Positions 25,351 to 33,588 of a stretch of DNA of 64,000 bases are shown piece by piece. The position numbers were made by a program, and so were the translations under genes. The DNA lies in contig JAFIGV010000029.1 in the NCBI GenBank assembly GCA_017849575.1, positions 1 to 64,000 on the forward strand, given 5' to 3'. Under the pieces are notes generated by a model. That model did no database searches and was not told the origin of the DNA. It saw only the letters and a program-made list of their open reading frames with translations. The DNA is from Flavipsychrobacter sp. GTDB lineage: Bacteria; Bacteroidota; Bacteroidia; Chitinophagales; Chitinophagaceae. How positions within the stretch are numbered: the first letter of the stretch is position 1; every line of letters starts with the position of its first letter.

Positions 25351-28300
25351 TTATTGTTCACCTATGGGTGAGCCGCAGTAGTAGCGTGTTGTAGTGGTTT
25401 TACCCGAGGATGCATCTTTGCGCTGCACCAGCCCGTGTAGCTGCCCCCAGTAGTAGTCGCTGCTTCGCTCCAGGGTACCATCGGCGCTATAGTACTTCTC
25501 GTTGCCGGTAAGCACATCGTCTTTATAGGTCGCCTCGTACATGAGTTTGCCACTGGCAAAATAACGCTTGTAAGGGCCATTAAAGTCTTTGTTCTTGAGC
25601 ATACGGACTTCTGATTCCTTTCCGTTGGGGAAGTATAAGGTCTGCATGCCTTCAAAAAGGTTTTCTACAAAGCTGAATACTGCCGACTTATTGCCATTTG
25701 CATAGAACGCAGTAACGGTGCCTGTTCCTTTTTCTAAGGGGATGATCGGTTTCAGTTTTCCATCACGGTCGTAATAGGTGTAGCCTACCAAATCCTGATC
25801 TTTGTACCTGAGGATCACAGCAACATGACCACTGTCTCCGAAGTAGATCTGATCGCCATCCTTGTAGTCAGCGATCATATTGTAAGCGACAAAACTGCCA
25901 TTGCCATAAAAAACAGTGTCCGTACCATGCTCTTCACCATTTTTATAGCCGGTAGAGCGATCGAGCGCACCCGATTCTGAATAGTAACGCCAGCGGCCAT
26001 CTTTCTCGCCATCCACATACAATCCGGTAGCCGTTAGTTTACCGTTTTGACCAAAACCCTCATAGAGACCTTCGCGTTTTCCGAATCTCATCTCAATTTT
26101 TTCAGAGAGGCTTCCGTTGTAAAAATATTTGACCATTGTACCATGCAGCAGTCCGTTTTTCACAGGGCAGGTAAAAGCCTTTTCCCCATTATTCCAGAAG
26201 CTCTCATAGGTTCCATTGCCCCCGTCAAAGTCTTGCCGGCGTATCCTTACACCTGAGGTATCAAAGTGTTCCGCCGCGATGAGCATGCCATTGTCGAAAT
26301 AGTCAATGTAGCTGACTTTGCCATTGTTGTAGAACTGTTTGCGTGGGCCGTTCAATTCACCATCCAGATGAAATGATTCTTCATCGAGCGTGCCATTAGA
26401 GTTAAAAAACTGCCACAAACCTTCCTTTTTGCCATCAATAAGCCAGCCGTGGCCGCGCAGTGCACCGTTTTCATAATATCCGTTGTACCAGCCCGTGCGC
26501 TTGCCGCCCACATACACCGATTCGTTGTTGAGTTTTCCGCTTTTGTAATATTCTGAATTTACGCCATCGGGTTGATCAGCATGGTACACCGCGCGTTCCT
26601 TCAATGCCCCGGTAGAGAAATAAAACTTAACACTACCCTCGTACAGACCGTCTTTTAGCGGCGCCTCCACGCGTTTCATACCATTGGGGTAGTAGAGTCG
26701 GACAAAATTCAGATCGCGGTCATTCTTGCTTTCTACCACCTTACCGGCCGGATTTACAAACTTGTATCCAACAATCTTATCATTGCGATATTCAATTGAC
26801 CCGTACTCTGTGTTATCGTGATACAGCGTTTCGATGTCTGTTTTTTTGCCGTTTCTATAGGTGCCCTTCGATTTCAGTTGTCCGCGCGTGTCGTACTCTT
26901 CAAAAGGACCTTCCAGCTTATCGGCACCATAGTTAAGCTTCCAGTGCAGCGAGCCATCTTCGTTGTAAGTTGTGATCAATCCCTCGCGGTCGCCGTTGCG
27001 GTAATTGCCTTCTTCTTTTACCTGACCATTCTCAAAAAAGTCTTTATAGGCGCCGCTGAGTTTTCCGTTCACTACGCTTACCTGCCGCCGTGTGTTACCA
27101 TTCTCATACAGCATCGTATAGGCTCCGTCCACAGGTTTGTCGTCCTTCATGCGCAGTACCAGGTTTTGCTGGCCGTTGCGATAATATGAAGTGCTTGTTT
27201 TTACTGAATTTTCAAAGCTGTTCTTTTCGGTGAGGAAGCCGTAGTAATCGTAGTCGCGGGTCTCTACTACCTCGTTGGCGGCATTGTAAATTTCGGCATA
27301 GCTCGGATAGCCGCTGCCATAGTATCTGAAGTTTTCGCCGATCAGTTTACCGTTGTCATAATGTTCTTTCATACGCATCACCCCGCTCGTATAGTAGTAA
27401 TGCCATTCGCCGTTCTTTTTGTTGTCGTTGTTATAGTCCCCTTCGGCGGTCAGTACACCGTTCTTGTAATATTTAACCGGACCGGCTTTGAAGCTCAGTT
27501 TGCCTTCTACCACCTGCAAATTGCCGGAGATGTAAACATTAGACCCTGTTTCGAAATAATATTTATCCGCAGCTTTCTGGCGTTTCTCAAAGTTCAGCTC
27601 ACGCGTTGACAGTATCCTGTTGTAGTAATCGTAGCCCAGTTGCTTGATGTCCTTAATATCGCCTTTCTGCTTCTTTACATATTTTTCAACCACATCAATG
27701 TTGAAGCCCGAAAAAAGGAAGAGGATATAGGGGTCGAACAGATCCTTTTCAAACACCTGACGATACATAGGCACATAATACTGCATCACGAAGTTGGTAT
27801 CCGAAGGTTTGTAGTTTAGCTTTTCGGAAACCATGTACGCCACGCGAATGAGATTATCGTCGCCGAGGACCGACTTCACTTTGTAGGCTTTGTCGAGCGC
27901 CAGGCGGGCATGCATGATCTCGTCAATTTCGTCGAAAAGCGGATGTTGATAACGCTTGTCCTTAGCACTAAAAGGTTGGCTTACGGTTTCTGTTTGCCGG
28001 GCCAGTTCGTCGAGCAAGGTAATGGACTTGCGAGCCAGAGCGACATCGTTAGCCACGGCCAGGGAGGTCTCCAGCGCAAGGAATGCCTCCGTCATACGGC
28101 CCTGCAGCAAATAGGCCGAGCCCAGCATCTGATGTGAGCGAAAATGGTTGGGGTTGACGAGCAGCGCTTTTTGCCATAGGGCTATAGCGTCGTCATATTT
28201 TTTCTGCTGAAAATAGACCACCCCCAATTCATATAAGGGCTGATGGTCATTGGGATTTTCTTTTGCCAACGCCTGATACACAGCTATAGCACTATCGGTC

Positions 28301-28656
28301 TTGCCGAGGTAATCGTAACAATGACCCAGCAAAAGGTTGAAGCCGCGACGATTGCTGCAGTGATACAGTGCCAGTCCGTCGCGCACGGTGTGCAATGCCT
28401 TATCGAAAGCACTATCTGCCAGGTAGGCCAATGCCAGTTCATACCGTACATCCGTATAGTTGGTGTCGCCCTCAGGCACCTTGAGAAATTCTGTAATGGC
28501 CGCCTTGTAATTGTCCTTGTCATATTGTTCTATACCGGCCGTCAGCGCTACTTTCGAATCGGGTAGCGTGTTTTGGGCAATAGTGGAAGAAAAAGGGAAA
28601 GAAATAGCAAGGCAAACTGCAAGGATGAATAGGCCCGCGGAAGGTCGGTGAAACAT
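25351..28656 (-). CDS. Exported TPR protein with a long MORN-variant repeat array
   Basis: A 1101-residue protein with a signal peptide (ending SSTIAQ). Residues about 30-210 hold tetratricopeptide repeats (QYDKDNYKAAITEFLKV; PLYELGVVYFQQKKYDDAIALWQKALLVNP). A helical linker follows to about 370. The rest, some 730 residues, is an array of about 24-residue MORN-variant (YwqK-type) repeats of the form YYxNGxLxxEGxYxNGxxxG, well over twenty copies, expected to form one very long beta-solenoid. Such arrays have been annotated as YwqK antitoxins, but nothing here suggests a toxin-antitoxin role. The DUF3857 protein downstream may be its partner. Internal repeats could make the array length variable between strains. 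Confidence 0.85.
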   Translation of the reverse strand: MFHRPSAGLFILAVCLAISFPFSSTIAQNTLPDSKVALTAGIEQYDKDNYKAAITEFLKVPEGDTNYTDVRYELALAYLADSAFDKALHTVRDGLALYHCSNRRGFNLLLGHCYDYLGKTDSAIAVYQALAKENPNDHQPLYELGVVYFQQKKYDDAIALWQKALLVNPNHFRSHQMLGSAYLLQGRMTEAFLALETSLAVANDVALARKSITLLDELARQTETVSQPFSAKDKRYQHPLFDEIDEIMHARLALDKAYKVKSVLGDDNLIRVAYMVSEKLNYKPSDTNFVMQYYVPMYRQVFEKDLFDPYILFLFSGFNIDVVEKYVKKQKGDIKDIKQLGYDYYNRILSTRELNFEKRQKAADKYYFETGSNVYISGNLQVVEGKLSFKAGPVKYYKNGVLTAEGDYNNDNKKNGEWHYYYTSGVMRMKEHYDNGKLIGENFRYYGSGYPSYAEIYNAANEVVETRDYDYYGFLTEKNSFENSVKTSTSYYRNGQQNLVLRMKDDKPVDGAYTMLYENGNTRRQVSVVNGKLSGAYKDFFENGQVKEEGNYRNGDREGLITTYNEDGSLHWKLNYGADKLEGPFEEYDTRGQLKSKGTYRNGKKTDIETLYHDNTEYGSIEYRNDKIVGYKFVNPAGKVVESKNDRDLNFVRLYYPNGMKRVEAPLKDGLYEGSVKFYFSTGALKERAVYHADQPDGVNSEYYKSGKLNNESVYVGGKRTGWYNGYYENGALRGHGWLIDGKKEGLWQFFNSNGTLDEESFHLDGELNGPRKQFYNNGKVSYIDYFDNGMLIAAEHFDTSGVRIRRQDFDGGNGTYESFWNNGEKAFTCPVKNGLLHGTMVKYFYNGSLSEKIEMRFGKREGLYEGFGQNGKLTATGLYVDGEKDGRWRYYSESGALDRSTGYKNGEEHGTDTVFYGNGSFVAYNMIADYKDGDQIYFGDSGHVAVILRYKDQDLVGYTYYDRDGKLKPIIPLEKGTGTVTAFYANGNKSAVFSFVENLFEGMQTLYFPNGKESEVRMLKNKDFNGPYKRYFASGKLMYEATYKDDVLTGNEKYYSADGTLERSSDYYWGQLHGLVQRKDASSGKTTTTRYYCGSPIGEQ

Positions 28657-28818
28657 AAAACAGGATTTGAAACCGTCCCTAAAATAGCTACTAATAATTA
28701 ACTATTGTAGTGATTGCCAGTTCTTTTTTCCTGCATTCCGGAAAATCAATAACCCCTTTCCCGGGCTTTCAAAGCACCGGTCGGTTTAAAAATGGGCAGT
28801 AAAAAAAACAGCGTGCGG

Positions 28819-29868
28819 CTAACCGATCACCCAGGTCTCCTTTCCTTCCAGCAACTTGTCAAGATTGCCCTTACCTTTTACAGATATGATCTCTTCGATC
28901 TGCAGGTTGAGCGCATCTTCGTACGTGGCGCGTTCTCGCTGAAAAAATACGCCCATGGGACGTGGGAAGTGACCTTCCGACTGCGGATCGTCAAACAGCC
29001 TTACCAGCATTTGCGCTTTAAAGAAATCTGTTTCATCATGTATCCAGAGATCGTCGGCATTATAGCCGTCACTTAGGTTTACAAGCCGTGGCTTATAACC
29101 GTCGAGCATGATGCCTTTTTCTCTATTTGCACCATACAATAAGGGTTGCCCTTGCTCGAGATAAAGTACTTCTTCGGCTCTTGTTCCCTTCTCGGTAAAA
29201 ATTTCAAAAGCGCCGTCGTTAAAGATGTTGCAGTTTTGATAGATTTCGAGGAAAGACGCCCCATGATGTGCCTGCGAACGCAGCAACATTTGCTGGAGGT
29301 GCTTCGGATCGCGGTCCATGCTGCGGGCAATGAAAGAGGCATCGGCACCCATAGCCAGCGCCAGCGGATTGAAAGGATGATCCAGACTTCCTACCGGGCT
29401 CGACTTGGTGATTTTGTGCGGCTCGGAAGTGGGCGAATATTGCCCCTTCGTAAGTCCATAGATCTGATTATTAAACAGCAGAATGTTGATGTCGAAATTT
29501 CTGCGCAGCAAGTGTATGGTATGATTGCCACCAATACTCAGGCTATCGCCATCTCCGGTTACCACCCACACGCTCAGTTCCGGGCGCGTGGCTTTTAGTC
29601 CGGAGGCAATGGCAGTGGCGCGTCCGTGTATGGAGTGCATGCCATAGGTGTTCATATAGTACGGGAAACGCGAGCTGCATCCGATACCGGAAATGATCAC
29701 GATATTTTCGCGCGGAATGCCGATCTGCGGCAATACGGTCTGTACCTGTTTTAAAATGGAATAATCTCCACAACCCGGGCACCAGCGCACTTCCTGATCG
29801 GTAGCAAAATCTTTGGCGGTAAGCGGTGCAGCACTTGTGGCTGCCAGGGGCGTTGCAACGTCACTCAT
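28819..29868 (-). CDS. korB: 2-oxoacid:ferredoxin oxidoreductase, beta subunit
   Basis: The 349-residue thiamine-diphosphate-binding subunit. WCPGCGDYSIL (about 29-39), the GIGCSSRFPYY segment, the diphosphate/Mg motif GDGDSLSIGGNH and FNNQIYGLTKGQYSPTS are all typical of KorB-like 2-oxoglutarate:ferredoxin oxidoreductases. The enzyme oxidatively decarboxylates a 2-oxoacid with ferredoxin as acceptor. The alpha subunit normally precedes it, but here 536 bp of repeat-rich non-coding DNA lies upstream, so korA is elsewhere or has been separated. CAAAATTA at 29885-29892 (TAATTTTG on the minus strand) is a perfect -7 box ten to seventeen bases from the ATG, suggesting its own promoter and a very short leader. 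Confidence 0.93.
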   Translation of the reverse strand: MSDVATPLAATSAAPLTAKDFATDQEVRWCPGCGDYSILKQVQTVLPQIGIPRENIVIISGIGCSSRFPYYMNTYGMHSIHGRATAIASGLKATRPELSVWVVTGDGDSLSIGGNHTIHLLRRNFDINILLFNNQIYGLTKGQYSPTSEPHKITKSSPVGSLDHPFNPLALAMGADASFIARSMDRDPKHLQQMLLRSQAHHGASFLEIYQNCNIFNDGAFEIFTEKGTRAEEVLYLEQGQPLLYGANREKGIMLDGYKPRLVNLSDGYNADDLWIHDETDFFKAQMLVRLFDDPQSEGHFPRPMGVFFQRERATYEDALNLQIEEIISVKGKGNLDKLLEGKETWVIG

Positions 29869-29884
29869 AAGTAAAAATCCTGCG

Positions 29885-29892
29885 CAAAATTA
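29885..29892 (-). promoter_or_regulatory. -7 element before korB
   Basis: On the minus strand this reads TAATTTTG, an exact match to TAnnTTTG, with the korB ATG starting 17 bases downstream. No TTTG at standard distance; confidence is therefore limited. Confidence 0.5.
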
Positions 29893-30066
29893 CACGATAT
29901 ACAGCAGTTTAGCGGGCTTTATACCAAACAATGACGAAGATTTGTGACTGCCTTAATAGTTTAGCAATCTAACAATTTGGTTAATTGGGGTATTAATAAA
30001 AAATGTGAGCCGGTTTTTACCGGCTCTGTTGTTGAAGGGCTGGGCAATTAGAAAATTCGGCAATGT

Positions 30067-30097
30067 GGCAATTTGATTTCAATATATTGATGAGCGG
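30067..30097 (+). repeat. 31-bp direct repeat, copy 1
   Basis: Starts GGCAATTTGATTTCAA and ends ATTGATGAGCGG. The same block with about 29 of 31 identities occurs at 32476-32506 in the same orientation, so the two copies bracket the 378-residue gene and the duplicated composite repeats. Confidence 0.75.
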
Positions 30098-30404
30098 GCT
30101 ATACTTTCAGGTAGGCAGACGAATCACCGAACACACTTCATCACTGCTGATGCTGCAGTAAAAACCCTTCCGCCCTGCGGGCACCTTCCCTTGCCAAGGG
30201 AAGGAGGCTGGCTTGTGTAAGGCAGCTCAGCTTCATCGAGACAGCGAGGCGCATTTTTCTGAATTACTAAGGCTGGGTGAGGGACGAAGGGGTTGAAAAC
30301 CATCCCCCGTATTCGGGATTGATATGGAGGATTCGTTTATCTAAGTTCGCACAACCCAAGTCACGACCCTAGATCAGAATAACCATAAATTCAAAAATGA
30401 TCCA

Positions 30405-31541
30405 ATGGCTACCTATATTTCCTTCGTTTTATCAAAAAGCAAAAAAGTCCGATTTGCCGTATTTATTTTTTTGCTGTTAAGCTTTCACCACACAGAGGTC
30501 TTTGCACAAAAAAAGAATTATTTGGAATATCATAAGCAGATCACTGCGATTGAAGAAGACTTTATGGACGGGAATTCCCGCAAGGCAGTAATTGAGTATG
30601 AAGCACTTTTTAAAGAATATCCAAAAAGTTTCGCCAAAGATTGCTACATCGCAGCGCAAATCGCCCTTCTTGCCAATGACACTTTTCGACTAAAGTATTT
30701 CCTTGATCTATGTTTTAAAAAAGGTGTAGAATGGTCGGTGGTGGAAGAAGATAGCAACTTGAAGGCTTTCTTACAGGCGCACCCTGAAATACGACGTGCC
30801 GCATATGCAAATTGGACCGAAGGAAATCGCTATTTCGTTGAGCACATCAATATCCCTCTGCGCTATGAAATTAGGGCAATGGTTCAGAAAGACCAACTCT
30901 ATCACGAATTGCCCGAAGATTATCCAAAAAAAGACTCGCTTTTTCAAACGGTAGTCAATAGCAATACCGAACGATTCGTACAAATTGTAAAGCAGATCGG
31001 CTATCCTGGTGCCAGTAAAGTTGGAATAGCGAATAACAGGCTTGACAACACATCGTACCGTCTCGTTGATAAATGTTTTGAAGATATAGGTTTGATCATC
31101 TTCTACCATCAAAGCTGTACTTATCAATTACTTAAAGATGAGCTCAAAACGGCTGTGGAAGAAGGTGACCTGCACCCGGCTGATTTCGCTACATTCTACG
31201 AATGGTCAACAGAAAGCATTATTAATGCAACCGACACATCGTCCGTGACAGTATCATTTCTTGATGACTCAGGAAACGAAGTTGAAACCAGAGCCGCAAG
31301 ACGAAATTCCTCAGTTGGAGACCTGTCTTTGTGCAGTGCAAAGAACGTTAATGCTGATGCTGCCTACAAAATTTGTAAGGTAATGGAAGTCTATCTCTAC
31401 TTCTCGAGTTTCGATGATGCTAAAGTGAATGTAGATCGCGAGAAAATCGGTCTTCCAAGCCTTAGACATAATCAACGAAAAAAGGATTTTGAAAAGAAAT
31501 ACGGCATGACGTTGTTTTTCGGATCGTATTGTGAACGATGA
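30405..31541 (+). CDS. Exported protein of unknown function (378 aa), possible DUF6624-like
   Basis: A 378-residue protein with a signal peptide (hydrophobic segment FAVFIFLLLSFHH, cleavage near VFAQ). The first 100 mature residues look like degenerate TPR helices (DGNSRKAVIEYEALFKEYP). The middle (about 160-275) has the flavour of DUF6624-type proteins: LRYEIRAMVQKDQ, later IVKQIGYPGASKVG, a conserved helix with IFYHQSCTYQLLKDELKTAVEEGDLHPADFA. That resemblance is from memory and tentative. It stands alone among repeats and is more AT-rich than its neighbours, so recent acquisition is possible. Confidence 0.72.
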   Translation: MATYISFVLSKSKKVRFAVFIFLLLSFHHTEVFAQKKNYLEYHKQITAIEEDFMDGNSRKAVIEYEALFKEYPKSFAKDCYIAAQIALLANDTFRLKYFLDLCFKKGVEWSVVEEDSNLKAFLQAHPEIRRAAYANWTEGNRYFVEHINIPLRYEIRAMVQKDQLYHELPEDYPKKDSLFQTVVNSNTERFVQIVKQIGYPGASKVGIANNRLDNTSYRLVDKCFEDIGLIIFYHQSCTYQLLKDELKTAVEEGDLHPADFATFYEWSTESIINATDTSSVTVSFLDDSGNEVETRAARRNSSVGDLSLCSAKNVNADAAYKICKVMEVYLYFSSFDDAKVNVDREKIGLPSLRHNQRKKDFEKKYGMTLFFGSYCER

Positions 31542-31611
31542 TCTATCAATTGGATGAAACAGATCGGGAAGTACGTTGTCATCTTCAGGCGAGCAGCGTG
31601 CGTCTGCTCAA

Positions 31612-31844
31612 CCCATGATGGCGCCTTTTTCCTGCTTTGACTATGGAGATGATTGAATGATAGTAGAGCGTTTGTTCTTGGCTAAAAAGCCTTCCTCCAA
31701 TTCTGGTCAGGAAAACCAGCGCCATGGCGGTGAGTAGAAAAGTGAGTGAACAGCGCCTAGCCTGCGGAAAGCGGCGGAGCAATCGCTTTTCGCGGTCTTT
31801 TTCTTTTGTTTCTTTTCTTTTGGACCAGCAAAAGAAAAGAAAAA
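31612..31844 (+). repeat. Composite dispersed repeat, block 1, copy 1
   Basis: About 233 bp repeated at 32075-32305 with roughly 90 percent identity by eye. Sub-structure: imperfect inverted repeat between ATGGCGCC...TTCCTG near the start and CAGGAAAACCAGCGCCAT about 100 bp later; hairpin GCGGAAAGCG/CGCTTTTCGC; and TTTTCTTTTG-GACCAG-CAAAAGAAAA at the end. Reading frames across it are artefacts of the low-complexity A/T runs. Confidence 0.85.
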
Positions 31845-31900
31845 CCAAATCCGCGATCTTGCAGCTTTACAAAAATGCAAATCAACAACCCACATTTCCC

Positions 31901-31931
31901 CTTCTTCTTTTGCTTGATCAAAAGAAGAAGC
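31901..31931. repeat. A/T-rich hairpin between repeat blocks
   Basis: CTTCTTCTTTT (31901-31911) pairs with AAAAGAAGAAG (31921-31931) around a 9-base loop. It is present only in copy 1 of the composite repeat; copy 2 has unrelated sequence in its place. Confidence 0.7.
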
Positions 31932-31951
31932 AAGAAAAATCAAGCGGGCAT

Positions 31952-32014
31952 CAATGACGGGGTGATGCCCGCGGTCTTACTATTAAGCTTTTGTGCTACT
32001 GTGCTGCCGGACTG
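31952..32014 (+). repeat. Composite dispersed repeat, block 2, copy 1
   Basis: Starts TCAATGACGGGGTGATGCCC and ends in CCGGAC. Recurs at 32391-32452. It follows block 1 at a similar distance in both copies (108 and 86 bp), so blocks 1 and 2 form one mobile or duplicated unit with a variable middle. Confidence 0.8.
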
Positions 32015-32074
32015 ATGCTCATACCCAATCCTTCATGGAAAAAAATGAATGTTTGGAAGAGACAATTCGTTCAG

Positions 32075-32305
32075 CCCATGATGGCGCCTTTTTCCTGCTT
32101 TGACTACGGTAGTTCTTGAATCGAAGTAGAGTGTTTGTTCTTAGCTACATAGCTCCCTCCAACCCTGCTCAGGAAAACCAGCGCCATGGCGGTGAGTAGA
32201 AAAGTGAGTGAACAGCGCCTAGCATGCGGAAAGCGGCGGAGCAATCGCTTTTCGCGGTCTTTTTCTTTTGTTTCTTTTCTTTTGGACCAGCAAAAGAAAA
32301 GAAAA
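32075..32305 (+). repeat. Composite dispersed repeat, block 1, copy 2
   Basis: Second copy of 31612-31844, 463 bp downstream in the same orientation, with the same inverted-repeat and hairpin sub-structure. Differences are scattered substitutions and one or two short indels, concentrated in the segment after GACTA. Confidence 0.85.
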
Positions 32306-32390
32306 CATGATAAGATGACTCTTCTTTTCTATTGTTCATTTTGTTTAGGCAAAAAGAATTAATACCGATAGCCTTCGGGAATAGCAGAGT

Positions 32391-32452
32391 TCAATGACGG
32401 GGTGATGCCCGCGGACTTACTATTGGGCTCTCGTCCTACTGTGTAGCCAGAC
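32391..32452 (+). repeat. Composite dispersed repeat, block 2, copy 2
   Basis: Second copy of 31952-32014. It is followed directly by the 31-bp repeat at 32476-32506 and then by the nadK promoter region. Confidence 0.8.
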
Positions 32453-32475
32453 AGGGCAAGGCAATTCGATAATTC

Positions 32476-32506
32476 GGCAATTTGATTTCAAGAAATTGAT
32501 GAGCGG
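32476..32506 (+). repeat. 31-bp direct repeat, copy 2
   Basis: Matches 30067-30097 at about 29 of 31 positions. Together they frame a 2.4-kb segment. Confidence 0.75.
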
Positions 32507-32601
32507 ACAACTGTGTGCCTTCAACAACTTTACTTATTCACGACTTAACAGCTTTACAAAAAAACGCAACGCCAAAAAGGCAATGAACATCACCGCGGCT
32601 A

Positions 32602-32631
32602 TTTGCCCTTTTACCTTTTCCGCTATCTTTG
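32602..32631 (+). promoter_or_regulatory. nadK promoter
   Basis: TTTG at 32602-32605 and a perfect TATCTTTG at 32624-32631, 18 bases apart. Transcription would begin at about 32637, exactly where the family-supported GTG start of nadK lies, suggesting a leaderless or nearly leaderless message. Confidence 0.65.
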
Positions 32632-32636
32632 ACAAA

Positions 32637-33515
32637 GTGTTAGTTGCCATCTACAATCGTACGTTCGAAGAGGAGAACATCCCGCTGTTGCAACACATTT
32701 TGCAAAAGCTGTATGAACACCAGATCCAGATGGTCTTTTTCAAAGACTTTTACGAACGCATCCACGCGCATTTGCCCTTTCAGTATAGTCCGCGGTTTTT
32801 TACCAGTAAAAAGGATATACCTGCACATACCGACATGCTCTTCAGCCTTGGCGGCGATGGTACACTGCTCGATACCATCACTTACATCGGGGCTTCCAAC
32901 ATTCCTATTATCGGCATCAACCTGGGCAGGCTGGGCTTTCTTGCTGCCATACCAGAGGAAGAAATAGATGCTGCAATCCTGTCGCTGGTGCGTGGATCTT
33001 ATACCATAGAAAAAAGAACGTTGATACACCTCGACAGCAGTGTGCCTTTGTTCGACGGCTCGCCCTTTGCGCTCAACGAGTTTACGCTGCACCGAAAGGA
33101 TTCTTCGTCCATGATCAAGATCCACACATACCTCAATGGCGAATTTCTCAACACGTATTGGGCGGACGGGCTGATCGTGGCAACACCCACAGGCTCTACT
33201 GGCTACTCGCTGAGTTGCGGCGGACCGGTTGTTTTTCCGCAGACATCCAGTTTTGTAATCACCCCGGTGGCTCCGCACAACCTCAATACACGCAGCATTG
33301 TAGTGCCGGATGACAATGTGATATCTTTTGAAGTGGAAGGAAGGGCAGAACAATATCTCTGCACGATGGATGCCCGCACGGAAGCCATTACCGCCGGCGT
33401 GCAACTGGCAGTAAAAAAGGAGAATTTTACCATTTCGCTGGTGCGCCCCGACGAGCACAACTTCCTGAATACCATCAGGCAAAAACTTTATTGGGGTATA
33501 GACCGGCGCAACTAA
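32637..33515 (+). CDS. nadK: NAD kinase
   Basis: A 292-residue NAD kinase making NADP from NAD and ATP or polyphosphate. GGDGTLLD (72-79), the second nucleotide loop LNEFTLHRKDSS, and the NAD-binding ATPTGSTGYSLSCGGP motif are complete. The start is a judgement: GTG at 32637 gives MLVAIYNRTF, the normal family N-terminus, and sits at the predicted transcription start. An ATG at 32583 in frame would add 18 residues (MNITAAICPFTF...), but those codons contain the promoter. The gene precedes porG, a neighbourhood seen in other Bacteroidota. Confidence 0.92.
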   Translation: MLVAIYNRTFEEENIPLLQHILQKLYEHQIQMVFFKDFYERIHAHLPFQYSPRFFTSKKDIPAHTDMLFSLGGDGTLLDTITYIGASNIPIIGINLGRLGFLAAIPEEEIDAAILSLVRGSYTIEKRTLIHLDSSVPLFDGSPFALNEFTLHRKDSSSMIKIHTYLNGEFLNTYWADGLIVATPTGSTGYSLSCGGPVVFPQTSSFVITPVAPHNLNTRSIVVPDDNVISFEVEGRAEQYLCTMDARTEAITAGVQLAVKKENFTISLVRPDEHNFLNTIRQKLYWGIDRRN

Positions 33516-33588
33516 GGTGAACGGCGATAAAATAATTAGGCTAATTTAGTCGTTGGTTCTGCAACCAGAAATTACAACAACAGTGCTG

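Larger units (their letters stand above)
29869..30404. other. Repeat-rich intergenic region, no gene
   Basis: This 536-bp stretch has no credible coding frame. It contains the hairpin GAGCCGG-TTTTTA-CCGGCTC (30007-30026), similar in core to the one after porX; a 31-bp block at 30067-30097 that recurs at 32476-32506; and the hairpin CCTTCCCTT-GCC-AAGGGAAGG (30184-30204) inside a GC-rich segment that looks like a dispersed intergenic element. It separates korB from an unknown exported protein. Confidence 0.7.

Noticed and set aside
25351-28656. Reading the MORN-variant protein as the antitoxin of a toxin-antitoxin pair
   Set aside because: It has a signal peptide and TPR domain and its neighbour is a DUF3857 protein, not a small toxin.
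31585-32015. Several short frames rich in Phe, Lys and Ser across the composite repeat
   Set aside because: They follow A/G and T/C runs within dispersed repeats, differ between the two copies and have no plausible starts or neighbours.
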